DNA from: Brucella gallinifaecis
GTDB taxonomy: Bacteria; Pseudomonadota; Alphaproteobacteria; Rhizobiales; Rhizobiaceae
Assembly: GCF_006476605.1 (NCBI RefSeq)
Contig: NZ_ML636806.1
Location: forward strand, 106,919 to 170,918
DNA length: 64,000 nt
Direction: 5' to 3'
Part shown: piece after piece, positions 38,863 to 51,279 of the stretch
Numbering within the stretch: the first letter of the stretch is position 1
Layout: each line of letters opens with the position of its first letter
Notes under the pieces: generated by a model
What the model was told of the DNA's origin: nothing
Seen by the model: only the letters and a program-made list of their open reading frames with translations
The model's database searches: none
Program-made: the position numbers and the translations under genes

Positions 38863-39327
38863 TCAGTGCACCGTTCCCGATGCACGCTTGTCTTCGAGGT
38901 CATCATCCATCCAGATCTTTTCCAGATTGTAAAAATCACGGATTTCCGGACGGAAAATATGGACGACAATATCGCCTGTATCGATCAGAACCCAATCCCC
39001 GCCTTCAAGGCCTTCGACCCGCATGTCCTTGCAGCCCATTTCACGAAGGGCTTGCAAAAGATGATCGGCAACCGCCGAAACATGTCGATGCGAACGACCG
39101 GACGCGACGATCATATAATCGCCGATCGAAGATCTTCCACGAATGTCGATAGGGATAACAGATTCTGCTTTGGAGTTTTCAAGACTGGCCAAAGCCGCGT
39201 TAAAGGCCTGGGACACGAAAGCGGTTTCGTTCATCCCGACCGATGAAGGCGCAAGGTGGGCCTTCTTCTCAATTGCTGTTCTCAGTGTAGTTCCTTTCCG
39301 ACCAGAACAACGCAATACGGCATTCAT
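38863..39327 (-). CDS. rsfS: Ribosome silencing factor RsfS
   Basis: Binds L14 on the 50S subunit and blocks subunit joining in slow growth. The DUF143 core is residues 35-140 (IDIRGRSSIGDYMIVASGRSHRHVSAVADHL, GDWVLIDTGDIVVHIF, RDFYNLEKIW). The start is uncertain: I use MNAVLRCSG (39327), but MNETAFVSQ (39234) would give a more usual length and no ribosome-binding site decides. It lies between nadD and rlmH. Confidence 0.9.
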   Translation of the reverse strand: MNAVLRCSGRKGTTLRTAIEKKAHLAPSSVGMNETAFVSQAFNAALASLENSKAESVIPIDIRGRSSIGDYMIVASGRSHRHVSAVADHLLQALREMGCKDMRVEGLEGGDWVLIDTGDIVVHIFRPEIRDFYNLEKIWMDDDLEDKRASGTVH

Positions 39328-39397
39328 AAGCACCGTACTTGTCTAAAATAGGCAGAGTCCCTGTATTCTTTCAAGGGGCCTGACTGGTAAAGTCCGT

Positions 39398-40057
39398 TCA
39401 CTTTTTAAATTTCTGCTGGCGAAGTGCTGTCGATGAGAGTGACGAACGCGGCCCATGAATGAAGGTCCATGCCGGTGGTTGACGCCGCGCAAGGATCGAT
39501 GCGGAATGTTCATCAAGCCTGCTATCGGAAAAGGTTTGCGCCATCCGTGACGACAGATAAGCCAGAGTAGAGCCGGGCCGGTCAATAACTGCAATCGGAA
39601 AATTCTGTGCAATTTCGCGCCAACGCTGCCAGTGATGGAAGGAAGCCAGATTGTCAGCCCCCATGACCCAGACAAAATGCACGCCGGGATTGGACTTTCG
39701 AATAAGTGCCAGAATATCGGCCGTATAGCGCGTATTGAAAGCCGCCTCCAGTGCTGTCACCTTGATGCGCGGATCATTTGCAACCTGCTCGCTCAGTTGC
39801 AAACGTTCAGCAAGCGGTGCCAGTTCGCGTTTATCTTTCAACGGATTTCCGGGCGTAACCATCCACCAGAGCTGGTCCAGTTTCAGCCTGCGAATGGCAA
39901 TTTCCGCAACCAGCGCATGACCACCATGCGGCGGATTGAACGAGCCGCCAAACAGCCCGACTGTCATGCCCTTTTCAACATAAGGCATCCGCAGGTAATG
40001 CGCATCAACGCCCGGATATTTTGCTTTTAATGCAGACAGTCCGAAGCCGAAACGCAT
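39398..40057 (-). CDS. nadD: Nicotinate-nucleotide adenylyltransferase
   Basis: Transfers AMP to nicotinate mononucleotide to form deamido-NAD in NAD synthesis. Nucleotidyltransferase motif GLFGGSFNPPHGGH and C-terminal SSTALR are present. Length is 219 aa using the ATG that overlaps the proA stop as TGATG, which suggests coupling; the conserved part begins about 30 residues in, so MTVGLFGG is an alternative start. Confidence 0.94.
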   Translation of the reverse strand: MRFGFGLSALKAKYPGVDAHYLRMPYVEKGMTVGLFGGSFNPPHGGHALVAEIAIRRLKLDQLWWMVTPGNPLKDKRELAPLAERLQLSEQVANDPRIKVTALEAAFNTRYTADILALIRKSNPGVHFVWVMGADNLASFHHWQRWREIAQNFPIAVIDRPGSTLAYLSSRMAQTFSDSRLDEHSASILARRQPPAWTFIHGPRSSLSSTALRQQKFKK

Positions 40058-41340
40058 CAGCCTCTGACCTGACCATTCCCACGCACACGATATTTGAAAG
40101 AAGTCAGTTGTTCGACACCAACCGGCCCACGCGCATGCATCTTGCCAGTCGCAATTCCAATTTCCGCACCCATGCCGAACTCGCCACCATCTGCAAACTG
40201 CGTCGAGGCATTATGCAGAAGAATGGCTGAATCAATCTCGTTGAAAAAGCGTGCGACGACCTCCGCATTCTGAGCAATAATCGCTTCTGTATGATGCGAG
40301 GAATAGCGATTGATGTGCTCGATCGCCCCTGAAATGCCATCGACCAGCGCAACCGAAATAATCGCATCGAGATATTCGGTTGACCAGTCTTCTTCTGTCG
40401 CAGGCTTTGCACTTGCATAAAATGCACGAACGTCTTCACTGCCGCGAATTTCACAGCCCTTTGCCGCCAGATCTTCAAGAATTGGTACAAGATGCGTTTG
40501 AGCCACCGCACGATCCACAAGCAATGTTTCGGTGGCACCACAAATACCGGTACGGCGCATCTTCGCGTTCACAGCGATCATACGCGCCATGTCAAGATCG
40601 GCAGATTTATCGATATAGAGATGACAGATGCCTTCAAGATGCGCAAAGACCGGAACACGCGCTTCCGATTGTACGCGCGCAACAAGGCTTTTGCCGCCGC
40701 GCGGCACGATTACATCAATTGCCCCATTAAGACCTTTGAGCATTTCACCAACGGCCGCACGATCCGTCACCGGCACGATCTGGATAGCATCAGCAGGCAG
40801 TTCAGCGGCTTCAAGCCCTGCGACAAGCGCTTCATGAATAGCTTTTGAAGAATGCGCTGAATCCGAACCACCACGCAAAATCACGGCATTACCGGCCTTA
40901 AGGCATAAAGCACCGGCATCGGCTGTCACATTGGGACGACTTTCATAAATCACGCCAATAACACCAAGCGGCGTACGGACACGCTCAATGTGAAGACCAT
41001 TCGGACGCTCCCACGCGGCAATAACTTCACCAACAGGATCATTCAATGAAGCAATGGCGCGAATACCGTCGGCAATTGCCTGGATACGGCTGTCATCAAG
41101 TGTCAGCCGATCGACAAATGAAGCTGCCATGCCATTTTCAGCAGCATTGGCTAGATCAAGCCTGTTTGCTTGCAAAATGGCATCCTTGCTTGCAACTATC
41201 CTGTCGGCAGCAGCAAGCAGGGCTTTGTTTTTCTGTTCAGGCGAAGCGATGGAAAGCGGAGCCGCTGCCTGGCGGACTTTACGGCCAACTTCTGCCATAA
41301 TGGCTGTGATGTCAGTTGCGGCGTCCACTTTGTTCAGCAT
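40057..41340 (-). CDS. proA: Gamma-glutamyl phosphate reductase
   Basis: Second step of proline synthesis: NADPH-dependent reduction of glutamyl 5-phosphate to the semialdehyde. Signatures include [34 protein letters not shown] and the catalytic-cysteine region [13 protein letters not shown]. Length is 427 aa from MLNKVDAA (41340), with GAGG upstream. It is 10 bp downstream of proB and overlaps nadD by one base. Confidence 0.96.
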   Translation of the reverse strand: MLNKVDAATDITAIMAEVGRKVRQAAAPLSIASPEQKNKALLAAADRIVASKDAILQANRLDLANAAENGMAASFVDRLTLDDSRIQAIADGIRAIASLNDPVGEVIAAWERPNGLHIERVRTPLGVIGVIYESRPNVTADAGALCLKAGNAVILRGGSDSAHSSKAIHEALVAGLEAAELPADAIQIVPVTDRAAVGEMLKGLNGAIDVIVPRGGKSLVARVQSEARVPVFAHLEGICHLYIDKSADLDMARMIAVNAKMRRTGICGATETLLVDRAVAQTHLVPILEDLAAKGCEIRGSEDVRAFYASAKPATEEDWSTEYLDAIISVALVDGISGAIEHINRYSSHHTEAIIAQNAEVVARFFNEIDSAILLHNASTQFADGGEFGMGAEIGIATGKMHARGPVGVEQLTSFKYRVRGNGQVRG

Positions 41341-41350
41341 CCTTGACCTC

Positions 41351-42493
41351 TTATACTTCTTCCATTTTGGTGGCGGCCATTTCCCGTACCACCATATCAT
41401 CGCGATGGATCATTGCACTGCGTGCATCATAACCAAGAATGGAAGTGATCTCATCGCTTTTATGACCGGCAATTTTACGCGCATCCCCGGCATCATATGC
41501 AATCAGGCCACGGGCAATTTCACGTCCGTTTTCTGTAAGCACGGCGATCGTATCGCCACGCTCAAAATGGCCTTCAATTCCTTTTACACCGGCAGGCAAA
41601 AGTGACTTGCCGGATTTCAGGGCTTTCGCCGCCCCTGCATCCACTATCAGTCGGCCTGCAGGTTCCAGATTGCCGGAAATCCAGGTCTTCCATGCACTGA
41701 CCGGCGTATGGGACGGCTCAAACAAGGTCGCCCGTTCTCCGCGATCAATCGCAGAAAGAGGGGCCAGCCGCGTACCGGAAGTGATAATCATCGCTGTGCC
41801 GGCAGCATTGGCAATCTTGCCCGCATCAAGCTTTGTTTTCATGCCACCCCGTGAAAGCTCAGAAGCAGCAGCACCGGCCATAGCTTCGATCTGCGGAGTA
41901 ATCGCAGTCACCAGAGGCAGGAACTCGGCGTCCGGATTCTTATGTGGCGGTGCGGTATAAAGCCCGTCAATATCTGAAAGCAGGATCAGAAGATCGGCCC
42001 CCATCATGGTCGCAACACGGGCCGCCAGACGGTCATTGTCGCCATAACGAATTTCAGTTGTAGCGACCGTATCATTCTCATTGATGATCGGGACTGCACC
42101 AAGTTTGAGCAAGGTTGCAATCGTTGCACGTGCATTAAGATAGCGCCTGCGCTCTTCCGTGTCCGAAAGTGTCACAAGAATCTGGCCCGACTTGATGCCA
42201 TGACCGCCCAGAACATCAGCATAGGCTTTAGCGAGCGCTATCTGACCTGCCGCTGCCGCTGCCTGACTTTCTTCAAGCTTGAGCGATTTTTTCGGCAGAC
42301 CAAGCACAGTACGCCCCAGTGCAATAGCACCGGACGAAACCACCAGAATTTCAACACCGGCGTGATGCAATGCCGCGATGTCATTGCCCAGGCTCTCAAG
42401 CCAGTTTTGTTTCAACCCCGCTGAACGATCCACCAGAAGGGCAGACCCGATTTTAATCACAATGCGGCGATAGTCCTTGAGTTGTTTGAGCAT
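41351..42493 (-). CDS. proB: Glutamate 5-kinase
   Basis: Phosphorylates glutamate in the first step of proline synthesis. The amino-acid-kinase domain (1-260: [56 protein letters not shown]) is followed by a PUA domain (about 280-370). Length is 380 aa, the two-domain form. It lies between obgE and proA. Confidence 0.96.
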   Translation of the reverse strand: MLKQLKDYRRIVIKIGSALLVDRSAGLKQNWLESLGNDIAALHHAGVEILVVSSGAIALGRTVLGLPKKSLKLEESQAAAAAGQIALAKAYADVLGGHGIKSGQILVTLSDTEERRRYLNARATIATLLKLGAVPIINENDTVATTEIRYGDNDRLAARVATMMGADLLILLSDIDGLYTAPPHKNPDAEFLPLVTAITPQIEAMAGAAASELSRGGMKTKLDAGKIANAAGTAMIITSGTRLAPLSAIDRGERATLFEPSHTPVSAWKTWISGNLEPAGRLIVDAGAAKALKSGKSLLPAGVKGIEGHFERGDTIAVLTENGREIARGLIAYDAGDARKIAGHKSDEITSILGYDARSAMIHRDDMVVREMAATKMEEV

Positions 42494-42524
42494 AAATTCA
42501 GTTCCTGCACCGCATCCTCAACTT

Positions 42525-43859
<1,335 letters not shown>

Positions 43860-44504
43860 TTATGACTGCCAGCTTCTCAGTCCCGTCCATGTCCGCCGGT
43901 CAAGAATATAATGCTCGACAGAAACGTTCCCGGCAGCAAGCGAATCCAGCATACCCATTCCACTAAACTGAAAACCACATTTATGGATAACGCGACGCGA
44001 TCCATCATTGCTGGCGCGACATGAAACATGCAGCCGCTCTATTGGCGTGGCCCTGAAAGCCAGATCAATCAACGCATGGGCGGCTTCTGTAGCAAAGCCA
44101 TGTCCCCAATAAGGCTCGCCCAGCCAGAAGCCGATCTCCAGACCTTCGCCATGTTTGTGCGGATGGATGCCACAACACCCCATAAATATACCAGTTTCAG
44201 CCTGGGTAATCGCGTAAATGCAATTGCCCATCTCGCCTTTTCGCACGCGCACGACAAAATCGACGGCATTTGCGCGGGTGTATGGATGAGGCATACGGGC
44301 GAGCATGGCGGCGACGCGGGCGTTATTGGCAAGATAGGAAATTGCATCCACATCTTCAGTATGGGGCAAGCGCAGAACCAGCCTGTCCGTGACAAGGACA
44401 GGGCAATCCAGCTGCTCTGCCAATCCGGGCGAGAGATCAGCATAGCTCGACTCCCGCTCGCTACATCTCTCGTGATATTCTTCTTCTAAAGCTTCAACGA
44501 CCAT
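43860..44504 (-). CDS. GNAT (RimJ/RimL-like) acetyltransferase
   Basis: A 214-residue acetyl-CoA-dependent N-acetyltransferase. LVTDRLVLRLPHTEDVDAI opens the RimJ/RimL-type fold, and the EIGFWLGEPYWGHGFATEAAHALID segment holds the acetyl-CoA-binding motif A. The first 35 residues are an acidic extension. The substrate is unknown. It sits downstream of rpmA but behind a terminator. Confidence 0.88.
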   Translation of the reverse strand: MVVEALEEEYHERCSERESSYADLSPGLAEQLDCPVLVTDRLVLRLPHTEDVDAISYLANNARVAAMLARMPHPYTRANAVDFVVRVRKGEMGNCIYAITQAETGIFMGCCGIHPHKHGEGLEIGFWLGEPYWGHGFATEAAHALIDLAFRATPIERLHVSCRASNDGSRRVIHKCGFQFSGMGMLDSLAAGNVSVEHYILDRRTWTGLRSWQS

Positions 44505-44522
44505 TTATCTGTCCTCCAGATA

Positions 44523-44555
44523 CAAAAAGGGAAGATGGTTGTCCCATCTTCCCTT
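44523..44555 (-). terminator. rplU-rpmA operon terminator
   Basis: Perfect 12-bp stem (44527-44538 with 44544-44555: AAGGGAAGATGG/CCATCTTCCCTT) and, on the minus strand, a TTTTTG tail. It lies 66 bp after the rpmA stop. Confidence 0.88.
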
Positions 44556-44621
44556 CGATCTTTTGGCTGGTCGCCATATATACCGGGTCCAATGGGACGC
44601 CGGTATTTATGAGTGCCCGGC

Positions 44622-44891
44622 TTACTCTGCTGCTTCCGCGATCGGGTTAACCGACACGTAAGTACGACCGTTGGCTTTCGTACGGAAAGCAACGGAACCA
44701 TTGGTGGTAGCAAAAATGGTATGGTCTTTTCCGAGGCCAACATTGGCGCCCGGATGCCACTTCGTGCCACGCTGGCGTACAATAATATTGCCGGCAAGCA
44801 CAGCTTCACCACCGAACTTCTTTACGCCAAGGCGCTTCGACTCTGAATCGCGACCGTTACGCGACGAACCACCAGCTTTTTTATGTGCCAT
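44622..44891 (-). CDS. rpmA: 50S ribosomal protein L27
   Basis: Ribosomal protein whose N-terminal tail reaches the peptidyl-transferase centre. [23 protein letters not shown] and [13 protein letters not shown] are diagnostic. Length is 89 aa. It follows rplU by 26 bp, the universal pairing. Confidence 0.97.
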   Translation of the reverse strand: MAHKKAGGSSRNGRDSESKRLGVKKFGGEAVLAGNIIVRQRGTKWHPGANVGLGKDHTIFATTNGSVAFRTKANGRTYVSVNPIAEAAE

Positions 44892-44917
44892 TGGATTTCT
44901 CCTTTAATCTCTTCTAC

Positions 44918-45346
44918 TTACTCAGCCGAATCAGCCTTGGCTGCTGCCTTTTTAGGCGCTGCCTTCTTTGGCTTTGCGGCTTCACCTTCTGCGCTGGCTG
45001 CCTTCGGAGCTTTTTTCTCAGCAGCCTTCTTGGAAGGCTTTGCGCCATCAGTAAGGATCTCCGAGATACGGATAGTCGTCTGTTCCTGACGATGCCCGCG
45101 GGTGCGCTTCGAATTCTGGCGGCGGCGCTTCTTGAACGCGATAACCTTGCGTGCACGACCCTGCTCAACGACTTCTGCCGTTACCAGTGCGCCCGCAACA
45201 ACTGGAGCACCGACGGTCGAACCAACCATCAGAACTTCTGCGAATTCTACGATGTCGCCAGCTTCGCCAGCAACTTTTTCAATCTTGATAAGATCATTTG
45301 CGGCAACGCGATACTGCTTGCCACCGGTCTTAATGACTGCGAACAT
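44918..45346 (-). CDS. rplU: 50S ribosomal protein L21 with basic Lys/Ala tail
   Basis: Binds 23S rRNA in the large subunit. The core is residues 1-100 ([34 protein letters not shown]), followed by a tail of about 40 residues made mainly of Lys and Ala. Total 142 aa against about 103 in most bacteria. Tails of this kind are common in alphaproteobacteria. It is the first gene of rplU-rpmA. Confidence 0.97.
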   Translation of the reverse strand: MFAVIKTGGKQYRVAANDLIKIEKVAGEAGDIVEFAEVLMVGSTVGAPVVAGALVTAEVVEQGRARKVIAFKKRRRQNSKRTRGHRQEQTTIRISEILTDGAKPSKKAAEKKAPKAASAEGEAAKPKKAAPKKAAAKADSAE

Positions 45347-45528
45347 TTGTTGTCCTTCCGGTTGTTCGGTCCGGCTCTCATTTCCACGACATTTGCGCCG
45401 AAGTGATGGGCCGTCTTTTTATCAGTCGGTTGGTGAGTAGGCTTTATACCCTTGATTACGGCTCCAGAAATCCGAATTTTCGCAATCAAAACAATAGGCG
45501 CAGATCGTCCCACGCCTAACGTCTGGTG

Positions 45529-45558
45529 CTTATAGGTTGTAAGCGAAAGAAAAGTCAA
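45529..45558 (-). promoter_or_regulatory. rplU promoter
   Basis: On the minus strand TTGACT (45553-45558) and TATAAG (45529-45534) are spaced by 18 bp, a near-consensus sigma-70 promoter. It gives a leader of about 175 nt before rplU. The remaining 45559-45697 stretch up to the tRNA shows nothing else. Confidence 0.7.
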
Positions 45559-45697
45559 GAATTTTCACGATAGAAAGCAAATTAGCTCTTGTCTAATCGC
45601 TTCTGGCTCGTTATTGAGCCGCTACACACTTGGCATTCGCTTTAGATGTTAATTTACGGTGCGACTTTATAGGTTGCTTTACTGTAATGCACAATGC

Positions 45698-45787
<90 letters not shown>

Positions 45788-45917
45788 TTGACTCATTCAC
45801 TCTCTGTTGATTGCCGCTGAGAAGTGACCCGGTTTGGGGTGAAATTTCCATTTAGAATTGACCCATGTTTGAACCTTCCCTCGTTTGTTTTCCAGCGAGG
45901 GCTATGGAGTGATCGAC

Positions 45918-47444
45918 ATGGCATTATTGAGCGTTATCCGACGGTGGCATTACCGGGACGAACTATCGATCCGCGAGATTGCCCGACGAACAGGCCTATC
46001 GCGGAACACCATTCGCAAGTACTTGCGTCTCAATGGTGTCGAGCCAAAGTTTCAGGTTCCGGACAGACCAAGCAAACTCGACCCATTTTCTGACCGACTG
46101 ACCACGTGGTTAAAGTCGGAAGATCGCAAACCTCGCAAACAAAAGCGCACGGTGAAGCAGATGCATGCTGACCTTGTCGCTCTGGGCTATGAGGGATCAT
46201 ACAGTCGCGTTGCCACCTTTGCCCGCGAGTGGAAGGCCGATCTTCATATGCACAACCAGACATCGGGCCGGGGTACGTTTGTCCCTTTGAGCTTTGAGCC
46301 GGGAGAAGCATTTCAATTCGACTGGTCAGAAGACTGGGCAATTATTGGCAATGAACGGACAAAGCTTCAGGTCGCCCATACCAAGCTAAGTTATTCCAGA
46401 GCCTTTATCGTTCGCGCCTATCTCACACAGTCCCATGAGATGCTGTTTGACGCTCACAACCATGCATTCCGAGTGCTTGGTGGTGTTCCACGACGCGGCA
46501 TTTATGACAATATGCGTACAGCCATCGATAAGGTCGGGCGAGGCAAAGAGCGTGACGTCAATATCCGCTTTCAAGCTATGGCCAGCCACTATCTGTTTGA
46601 ACCAGACTTCTGCAATCCTGCATCGGGTTGGGAGAAGGGACAGATTGAGAAGAATGTTCAGGATTCTCGGCATCGGTTCTTTCAACCAGCTCCACGATTT
46701 GCTTCATTGAATGAATTGAACGACTGGCTGGAGGAACGTTGCAGGTTTTTCTGGGCAACCACAACGCATGGTAAAATGCGCGGCAGCATAGCCGATCTTT
46801 GGGCTGAAGAAGTCCAGACTCTTATGCCCGTTTCCCGATCTTTTGATGGCTTTGTCGAATATACCAAGCGTGTATCACCGACCTGCCTCGTTCACTTTGA
46901 TCGTACGCGTTATAGTGTTCCAGCATCCGTTGCCAATCGTCCAGTAAGCCTGCGTGTCTATCCTGATCTTGTCGTGGTCGCTGCCGAAGGGCAGATCATT
47001 TGCGAGCATTCACGCATCTTCAATCGCTCTCACGAAGCACCAGGTCACACCGTCTATGACTGGCGGCACTATTTGTCGGTCATTCAGCGAAAGCCCGGCG
47101 CATTGCGCAATGGCGCTCCTTTCACGGAACTTCCTGAAGCGTTTCGCACACTCCAGCTTCATCTGTTGAAGAAGCCGGGCGGCGATAGGGAAATGGTCGA
47201 TATCCTTTCCCTCGTCTTACAGCATGATGAACAGGCCGTACTTATGGCAGTCGATATAGCGTTGAAGTCGGGAGTGCCGACAAAAACCCATATTCTCAAT
47301 TTGCTTCATCATTTGGTCGACGGCAAAACTCTCATTCCACCCCCGATTAATGCGCCGCAGGCACTGACCCTTAACAATGAACCCAAGGCCAATGTCGAAC
47401 GCTACGACACCTTGAGAAAGACGGAGGCTCGTCATGCGTCATAA
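45918..47444 (+). CDS. istA: IS21-family transposase IstA
   Basis: DDE integrase-type transposase of 508 aa. N-terminal helix-turn-helix ([22 protein letters not shown]), the rve catalytic core (about 125-300) beginning [11 protein letters not shown] with the first Asp, and [13 protein letters not shown] with the second. [13 protein letters not shown] provides the Glu. It looks intact. The start is the ATG at 45918 with GGAG nine bases upstream. Confidence 0.95.
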   Translation: MALLSVIRRWHYRDELSIREIARRTGLSRNTIRKYLRLNGVEPKFQVPDRPSKLDPFSDRLTTWLKSEDRKPRKQKRTVKQMHADLVALGYEGSYSRVATFAREWKADLHMHNQTSGRGTFVPLSFEPGEAFQFDWSEDWAIIGNERTKLQVAHTKLSYSRAFIVRAYLTQSHEMLFDAHNHAFRVLGGVPRRGIYDNMRTAIDKVGRGKERDVNIRFQAMASHYLFEPDFCNPASGWEKGQIEKNVQDSRHRFFQPAPRFASLNELNDWLEERCRFFWATTTHGKMRGSIADLWAEEVQTLMPVSRSFDGFVEYTKRVSPTCLVHFDRTRYSVPASVANRPVSLRVYPDLVVVAAEGQIICEHSRIFNRSHEAPGHTVYDWRHYLSVIQRKPGALRNGAPFTELPEAFRTLQLHLLKKPGGDREMVDILSLVLQHDEQAVLMAVDIALKSGVPTKTHILNLLHHLVDGKTLIPPPINAPQALTLNNEPKANVERYDTLRKTEARHAS

Positions 47445-48225
47445 TCCAGCGAGTGGTGCTATCGTTATCATGCTGCGGCAATTAAAGATGCATGGCATGG
47501 CACAAGCAGTTGGTGAACTCACCGAACAAGGGTCACCAGCTTTCGAGGCAGCTATTCCAGTTCTGTCACAGCTGCTTAAGGCGGAAACAGCAGAGCGTGA
47601 AGTCAGATCAGTTGCCTATCAGCTCAAAACTGCACGCTTTCCAGCCTACCGTGATCTGAACGGCTTTGACTTCGCAAGCAGTGAGATAAACGAGGCATTG
47701 GTTCAGCAGCTGCATCGCTGTGACTTTCTCAATGATGCAAACAACATCGTTCTGGTTGGTGGACCCGGCACGGGTAAAACTCATATCGCCACCGCTATTG
47801 GTGTCCAGGCGATTGAACACCACCACAAACGCGTCCGGTTCTTCTCAACAGTTGAACTTGTGAATGCACTTGAGCAGGAAAAAGCCCAGGGCAAATCCGG
47901 ACAGATCGCCAACCGGCTCATTTATTTCGATCTCGTCATTCTTGATGAGCTCGGATATCTACCATTCAGTGCATCCGGTGGCGCGCTTTTATTCCACCTG
48001 CTCAGCAGACTTTACGAGCGCACGAGTGTCATAATCACCACCAATCTCAGCTTCAGTGAATGGGCAAGCGTGTTTGGCGACGCCAAAATGACGACTGCAT
48101 TGCTCGACAGGCTCACCCATCACTGCCACATCCTAGAAACCGGAAATGACAGCTTCAGGTTCAAAAACAGTTCCGCTCAGGAACCAAAACGAGCAAAGGA
48201 ATACACGAAACTTGACCGTGAATAA
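47434..48225 (+). CDS. istB: IS21-family helper ATPase IstB
   Basis: AAA+ ATPase of 263 aa that works with IstA in target capture. Walker [16 protein letters not shown] (about residue 110) and Walker [14 protein letters not shown] are present. The ATG overlaps the end of istA by 11 bp and GGAGG precedes it, so the two are translationally linked. Intact. Confidence 0.95.
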   Translation: MRHNPASGAIVIMLRQLKMHGMAQAVGELTEQGSPAFEAAIPVLSQLLKAETAEREVRSVAYQLKTARFPAYRDLNGFDFASSEINEALVQQLHRCDFLNDANNIVLVGGPGTGKTHIATAIGVQAIEHHHKRVRFFSTVELVNALEQEKAQGKSGQIANRLIYFDLVILDELGYLPFSASGGALLFHLLSRLYERTSVIITTNLSFSEWASVFGDAKMTTALLDRLTHHCHILETGNDSFRFKNSSAQEPKRAKEYTKLDRE

Positions 48226-48299
48226 AAAACCGAACATTAATTAAAAGGCGGGTCAATTCTCGATGGAAAAACCGGGTCACTTCTCAGCGGCAATCAACA

Positions 48300-48694
48300 A
48301 TTATGAGCATTTCAAGCCTTCAACCTTTGCTGCCGGTGTTCAGCAACCGACAGGATTGTTGGCAGTTCGCCTGATTATCGGAGAAACTCAGGAAGAAGCC
48401 GAACGGCTGGCAATGCCGATGAGGGTAAGTTTTAAACAGCGTCGCAAAGACAATATTATGCCGCAATACTTACCAACACCGGAAGAAGCTATTGAACTAA
48501 TGGGCGGATTATTACCTGCGGAAACTACCCCTTGGCCTGCTTATATTATTGGCTCACCTGAACGGATTAAGACTGTAGTTGGGCGCATGCTAAGCGAAAC
48601 TGGAGCGACTGAGCTGATGGTTCAAGATGTGATCCATGATACAGAATTGCGGATGCGTAATTACGAACTTCTGGCAAAAACCTTTGAATTATAA
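48300..48694 (+). pseudogene. 3' remnant of an LLM-class flavin monooxygenase gene
   Basis: About 130 residues in frame resemble the C-terminal third of luciferase-like flavin-dependent oxidoreductases: YEHFKPST, then a V-loop, IIGETQEEAERLAMPM, and YIIGSPERIKTVVGRMLSETGATELMVQD. Full-length members are near 330 aa. The upstream part is missing: the IS21 element begins at once and on its other side only the tRNA gene is found. The open frame now runs from inside the IS end (48263), so a short fusion could be translated, but flavin binding would be lost. Confidence 0.85.
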
Positions 48695-48926
48695 AACGCT
48701 GATTGGAAAAGCTGCGGCGTGCGTAGACATTCATCGCCAGAGTATAAATCACCGATCCAGTTCGAGGCAATGAGCCGAAACTTAGGGCCAGAAATTCTCC
48801 AATTTTGAAAGAAAAGTCCACCGAAGCGACATTCTTTCATTATAGAAAAGTACGAAGCAACGGCCTGGTTGTAGACTTCATGAGCTTCTGCTCCAGGCAA
48901 GCTTGACTATTTGTCAGAACAATCTG

Positions 48927-49403
48927 CTAACTTCGAAGACCAATACGCCGTTCGATCCATTCTATTTTCCCAAGAGACTTCGAACTCTGGAGATCCGCCA
49001 AGACAACATCTTGCACGCTTTTCGGCAGATCTGCTGCGCGTGGGTGTCCACCTTCTCGGCTAACATGCATCAAGAGTTGCTCGCAAAGCGCCAATATCTC
49101 CCCATCGGCATTGAACAGTCTCATGAATACATGCAAGCGTTTGTGATCGGCATCAATCAAAGCCAGTTTTACCTGCAATGTTTCACCGGCATGGCATTCT
49201 TTCAAATATGCGATACGACTATCGAGCGTATAGAGCGTGGCATTGCTTGTTGCACGATAAACAGCGTCGATGCCAATTCGATCCATATAAAAGGTTACCG
49301 CGTCTGAAAAGACGATTCCATAGGCATAATCGCCCATATGGCCATTGTAGTCTATCCAGTTCGGTGAAACGCTTGTGCGATAAATCGGCAATGCTTCGCT
49401 CAT
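48927..49403 (-). CDS. Hotdog-fold acyl-CoA thioesterase
   Basis: A 158-residue 4HBT-type thioesterase. The catalytic-loop segment WIDYNGHMGDYAY carries the Asp-N-Gly-H pattern, and the rest fits one hotdog domain; it resembles betainyl-CoA-type thioesterases, which is recognition only. Start at MSEALPIY (49403): the ATG overlaps the livM stop as ATGA and GGAGGAAAAG lies upstream. Last gene of the minus-strand transport operon, suggesting that CoA release is part of the same pathway. Confidence 0.85.
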   Translation of the reverse strand: MSEALPIYRTSVSPNWIDYNGHMGDYAYGIVFSDAVTFYMDRIGIDAVYRATSNATLYTLDSRIAYLKECHAGETLQVKLALIDADHKRLHVFMRLFNADGEILALCEQLLMHVSREGGHPRAADLPKSVQDVVLADLQSSKSLGKIEWIERRIGLRS

Positions 49404-50386
49404 GCTCTTTTCCTCCGCTCTAGCCATCCATAGAACTCACCCACGATTCCCTTACGGAAGAGCAGAACGCAAACCATGAAGATGACGCCCGTCACGATCG
49501 TTACCGGGAAGTCCGAGGTTGCAAGATAGTTTTGAAGAGCCACCACGAATGCTGCACCGACAATTGGACCAATCAATGTTCCGATGCCGCCAAGCAGCGT
49601 CATCAGGATCACTTCACCCGACATCTGCCAGCCAACATCAGTGAGCGTCGCGAACTGGAAGACGAGTGCTTTCATACCGCCTGCAAGACCCGCAAGCGCT
49701 GCCGACATGACAAAAGCTGCGAGCTTATAGTGATTAACGGAATAGCCCAGCGACACGGCACGGTTTTCATTTTCGCGCACAGACTTAAGGATCATGCCGA
49801 ACGGCGAATTGATGATCCGCCAGATTGCAAAAACGCCGATTACAAACACAGCCAGCACAAAATAATACATATTCATCTGCTGATTGAGATCGATGAAGCC
49901 AAAGAGATAGCCGCGCGGCACACCCTGAAGACCGTCTTCGCCGTGGGTGAAAGCCGCTTGCAGACAAAAGAAAAAGAACATCTGCGCCAGCGCCAGCGTA
50001 ATCATCGTTGAATAGATGCCCTGACGGCGAATAGCGAGAAAGCCGATCACGAGACCGAGAACTGCCGCGGCCAACGCTCCAAGCAGAATGCCAATTTCCG
50101 GTGTCACCCCCCATACTTTGACTGCATGGGCCGTCATATAGGCGGCACCGCCGAAGAATGCTGCATGGCCAAAGGACAAAATTCCAGTATAGCCGAGCAG
50201 CAGATTAAAGGCTGAAGCAAAGAGTGCAAAGCACAACATCTTCATCAGGAAGATCGGGTAGACTATAAACGGCGCTACGATCAATCCGGCAATGGCAATT
50301 GCCAGAATAATAGCCGACAAGCTGTTGAGGTTCGGCGTTTTTGCCTGATGATTTGCCGTCGTTACTTTAAGAACAATATCCCTCAT
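49400..50386 (-). CDS. livM: LIV-type ABC permease (LivM)
   Basis: Second inner-membrane permease of the branched-chain amino-acid/organic acid (HAAT) importer. Eight to ten hydrophobic helices and NLLLGYTGILSFGHAAFFGGAAYMTA, the LivM signature. Length is 328 aa from MRDIVLKV (50386), one base after the livH stop with GGAGG upstream. The track-length frame reaching 50458 lies inside livH. Confidence 0.9.
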   Translation of the reverse strand: MRDIVLKVTTANHQAKTPNLNSLSAIILAIAIAGLIVAPFIVYPIFLMKMLCFALFASAFNLLLGYTGILSFGHAAFFGGAAYMTAHAVKVWGVTPEIGILLGALAAAVLGLVIGFLAIRRQGIYSTMITLALAQMFFFFCLQAAFTHGEDGLQGVPRGYLFGFIDLNQQMNMYYFVLAVFVIGVFAIWRIINSPFGMILKSVRENENRAVSLGYSVNHYKLAAFVMSAALAGLAGGMKALVFQFATLTDVGWQMSGEVILMTLLGGIGTLIGPIVGAAFVVALQNYLATSDFPVTIVTGVIFMVCVLLFRKGIVGEFYGWLERRKRA

Positions 50387-50387
50387 A

Positions 50388-51275
50388 TCAGGCCTCCTTC
50401 CCGAACAGTCCGGCGGGTCGCACCAGAAGGACGATAGCCATGATAACGAAGACGACAATGCTGGAGGCTTCAGGATAAAACACTTTGGTCAGACCTTCCG
50501 CCAGCCCCAGCACATAGCCGGTGATGATAGCGCCAAGGATCGACCCCATACCGCCGACTACGACCACGGCAAAAACCACGATGATGATGTTGGAACCCAT
50601 CAGCGGGCTGACCTGATAGATGGGGGCTGCCAGAATGCCGGCAAAGCCGGCAAGAGCAGCACCAAGCGCATAAGTGAAGGTGAGAAGCAACGGTACATTG
50701 ATGCCAAAGGCTTTAACCAATGTGGGGTTTTCAGTGGCTGCACGTAGATAAGCACCAAGCTTGGTCTTCTCAATGAGAAGCCATGTAGCAATGCAAATAA
50801 CGAGTGACGCCACGACTACCCATGCGCGATAATTGGGCAGGAACATGAAACCGAGATTATTACCGCCTGCAAGTGATGGCGGGACGGCATAGGGTTGACC
50901 GGCAGCGCCATAATAATAGCGGAATGTGCCTTCGATCACGAGTGCAAGACCAAAAGTGAACAACAGACCATAGAGATGATCAAGATTATAGAGTCTTGAA
51001 AGCGCGACACGTTCGATAATAGCGCCGCCCAGCCCCACGATCAGTGGCGCCAGAATAAGTGCTGGCCAATAACCGATGCCAAAGCCGCTCAAGAGCAGAT
51101 AACCGACAAAAGCGCCGAGCATATATTGTGCGCCATGCGCAAAATTGATGATGCGCAACAGACCAAAGATAATCGCAAGACCAAGGCTTAGCATGGCGTA
51201 GAACGAACCATTGATCAGACCGACAAGCAATTGCCCGAGAAGTGCCTGCAAGGGTATTCCAAAAATCATTGTCAT
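50388..51275 (-). CDS. livH: LIV-type ABC permease (LivH)
   Basis: First permease of the importer, 295 aa, with about eight membrane helices and the N-terminal LLVGLINGSFYAMLSLGLAIIFGLLRIINFAHG signature of LivH proteins. Five bases after the livF stop. Substrate cannot be read from the permease; the neighbours argue for a carboxylic acid rather than leucine. Confidence 0.9.
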   Translation of the reverse strand: MTMIFGIPLQALLGQLLVGLINGSFYAMLSLGLAIIFGLLRIINFAHGAQYMLGAFVGYLLLSGFGIGYWPALILAPLIVGLGGAIIERVALSRLYNLDHLYGLLFTFGLALVIEGTFRYYYGAAGQPYAVPPSLAGGNNLGFMFLPNYRAWVVVASLVICIATWLLIEKTKLGAYLRAATENPTLVKAFGINVPLLLTFTYALGAALAGFAGILAAPIYQVSPLMGSNIIIVVFAVVVVGGMGSILGAIITGYVLGLAEGLTKVFYPEASSIVVFVIMAIVLLVRPAGLFGKEA

Positions 51276-51279
51276 TGTA

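Larger units (their letters stand above)
45805..48299 (+). mobile_element. IS21-family insertion sequence, complete
   Basis: 2495-bp element. The ends are inverted copies sharing at least 31 bp, starting TGTTGATTGCCGCTGAGAAG (45805) and mirrored up to 48299. A second inner block ending GAATTGACCC is repeated at both ends, as in the multiple transposase sites of IS21 elements. It holds istA and istB. No target duplication is visible: the left flank is CTCTC and the right flank ATTAT. Confidence 0.93.
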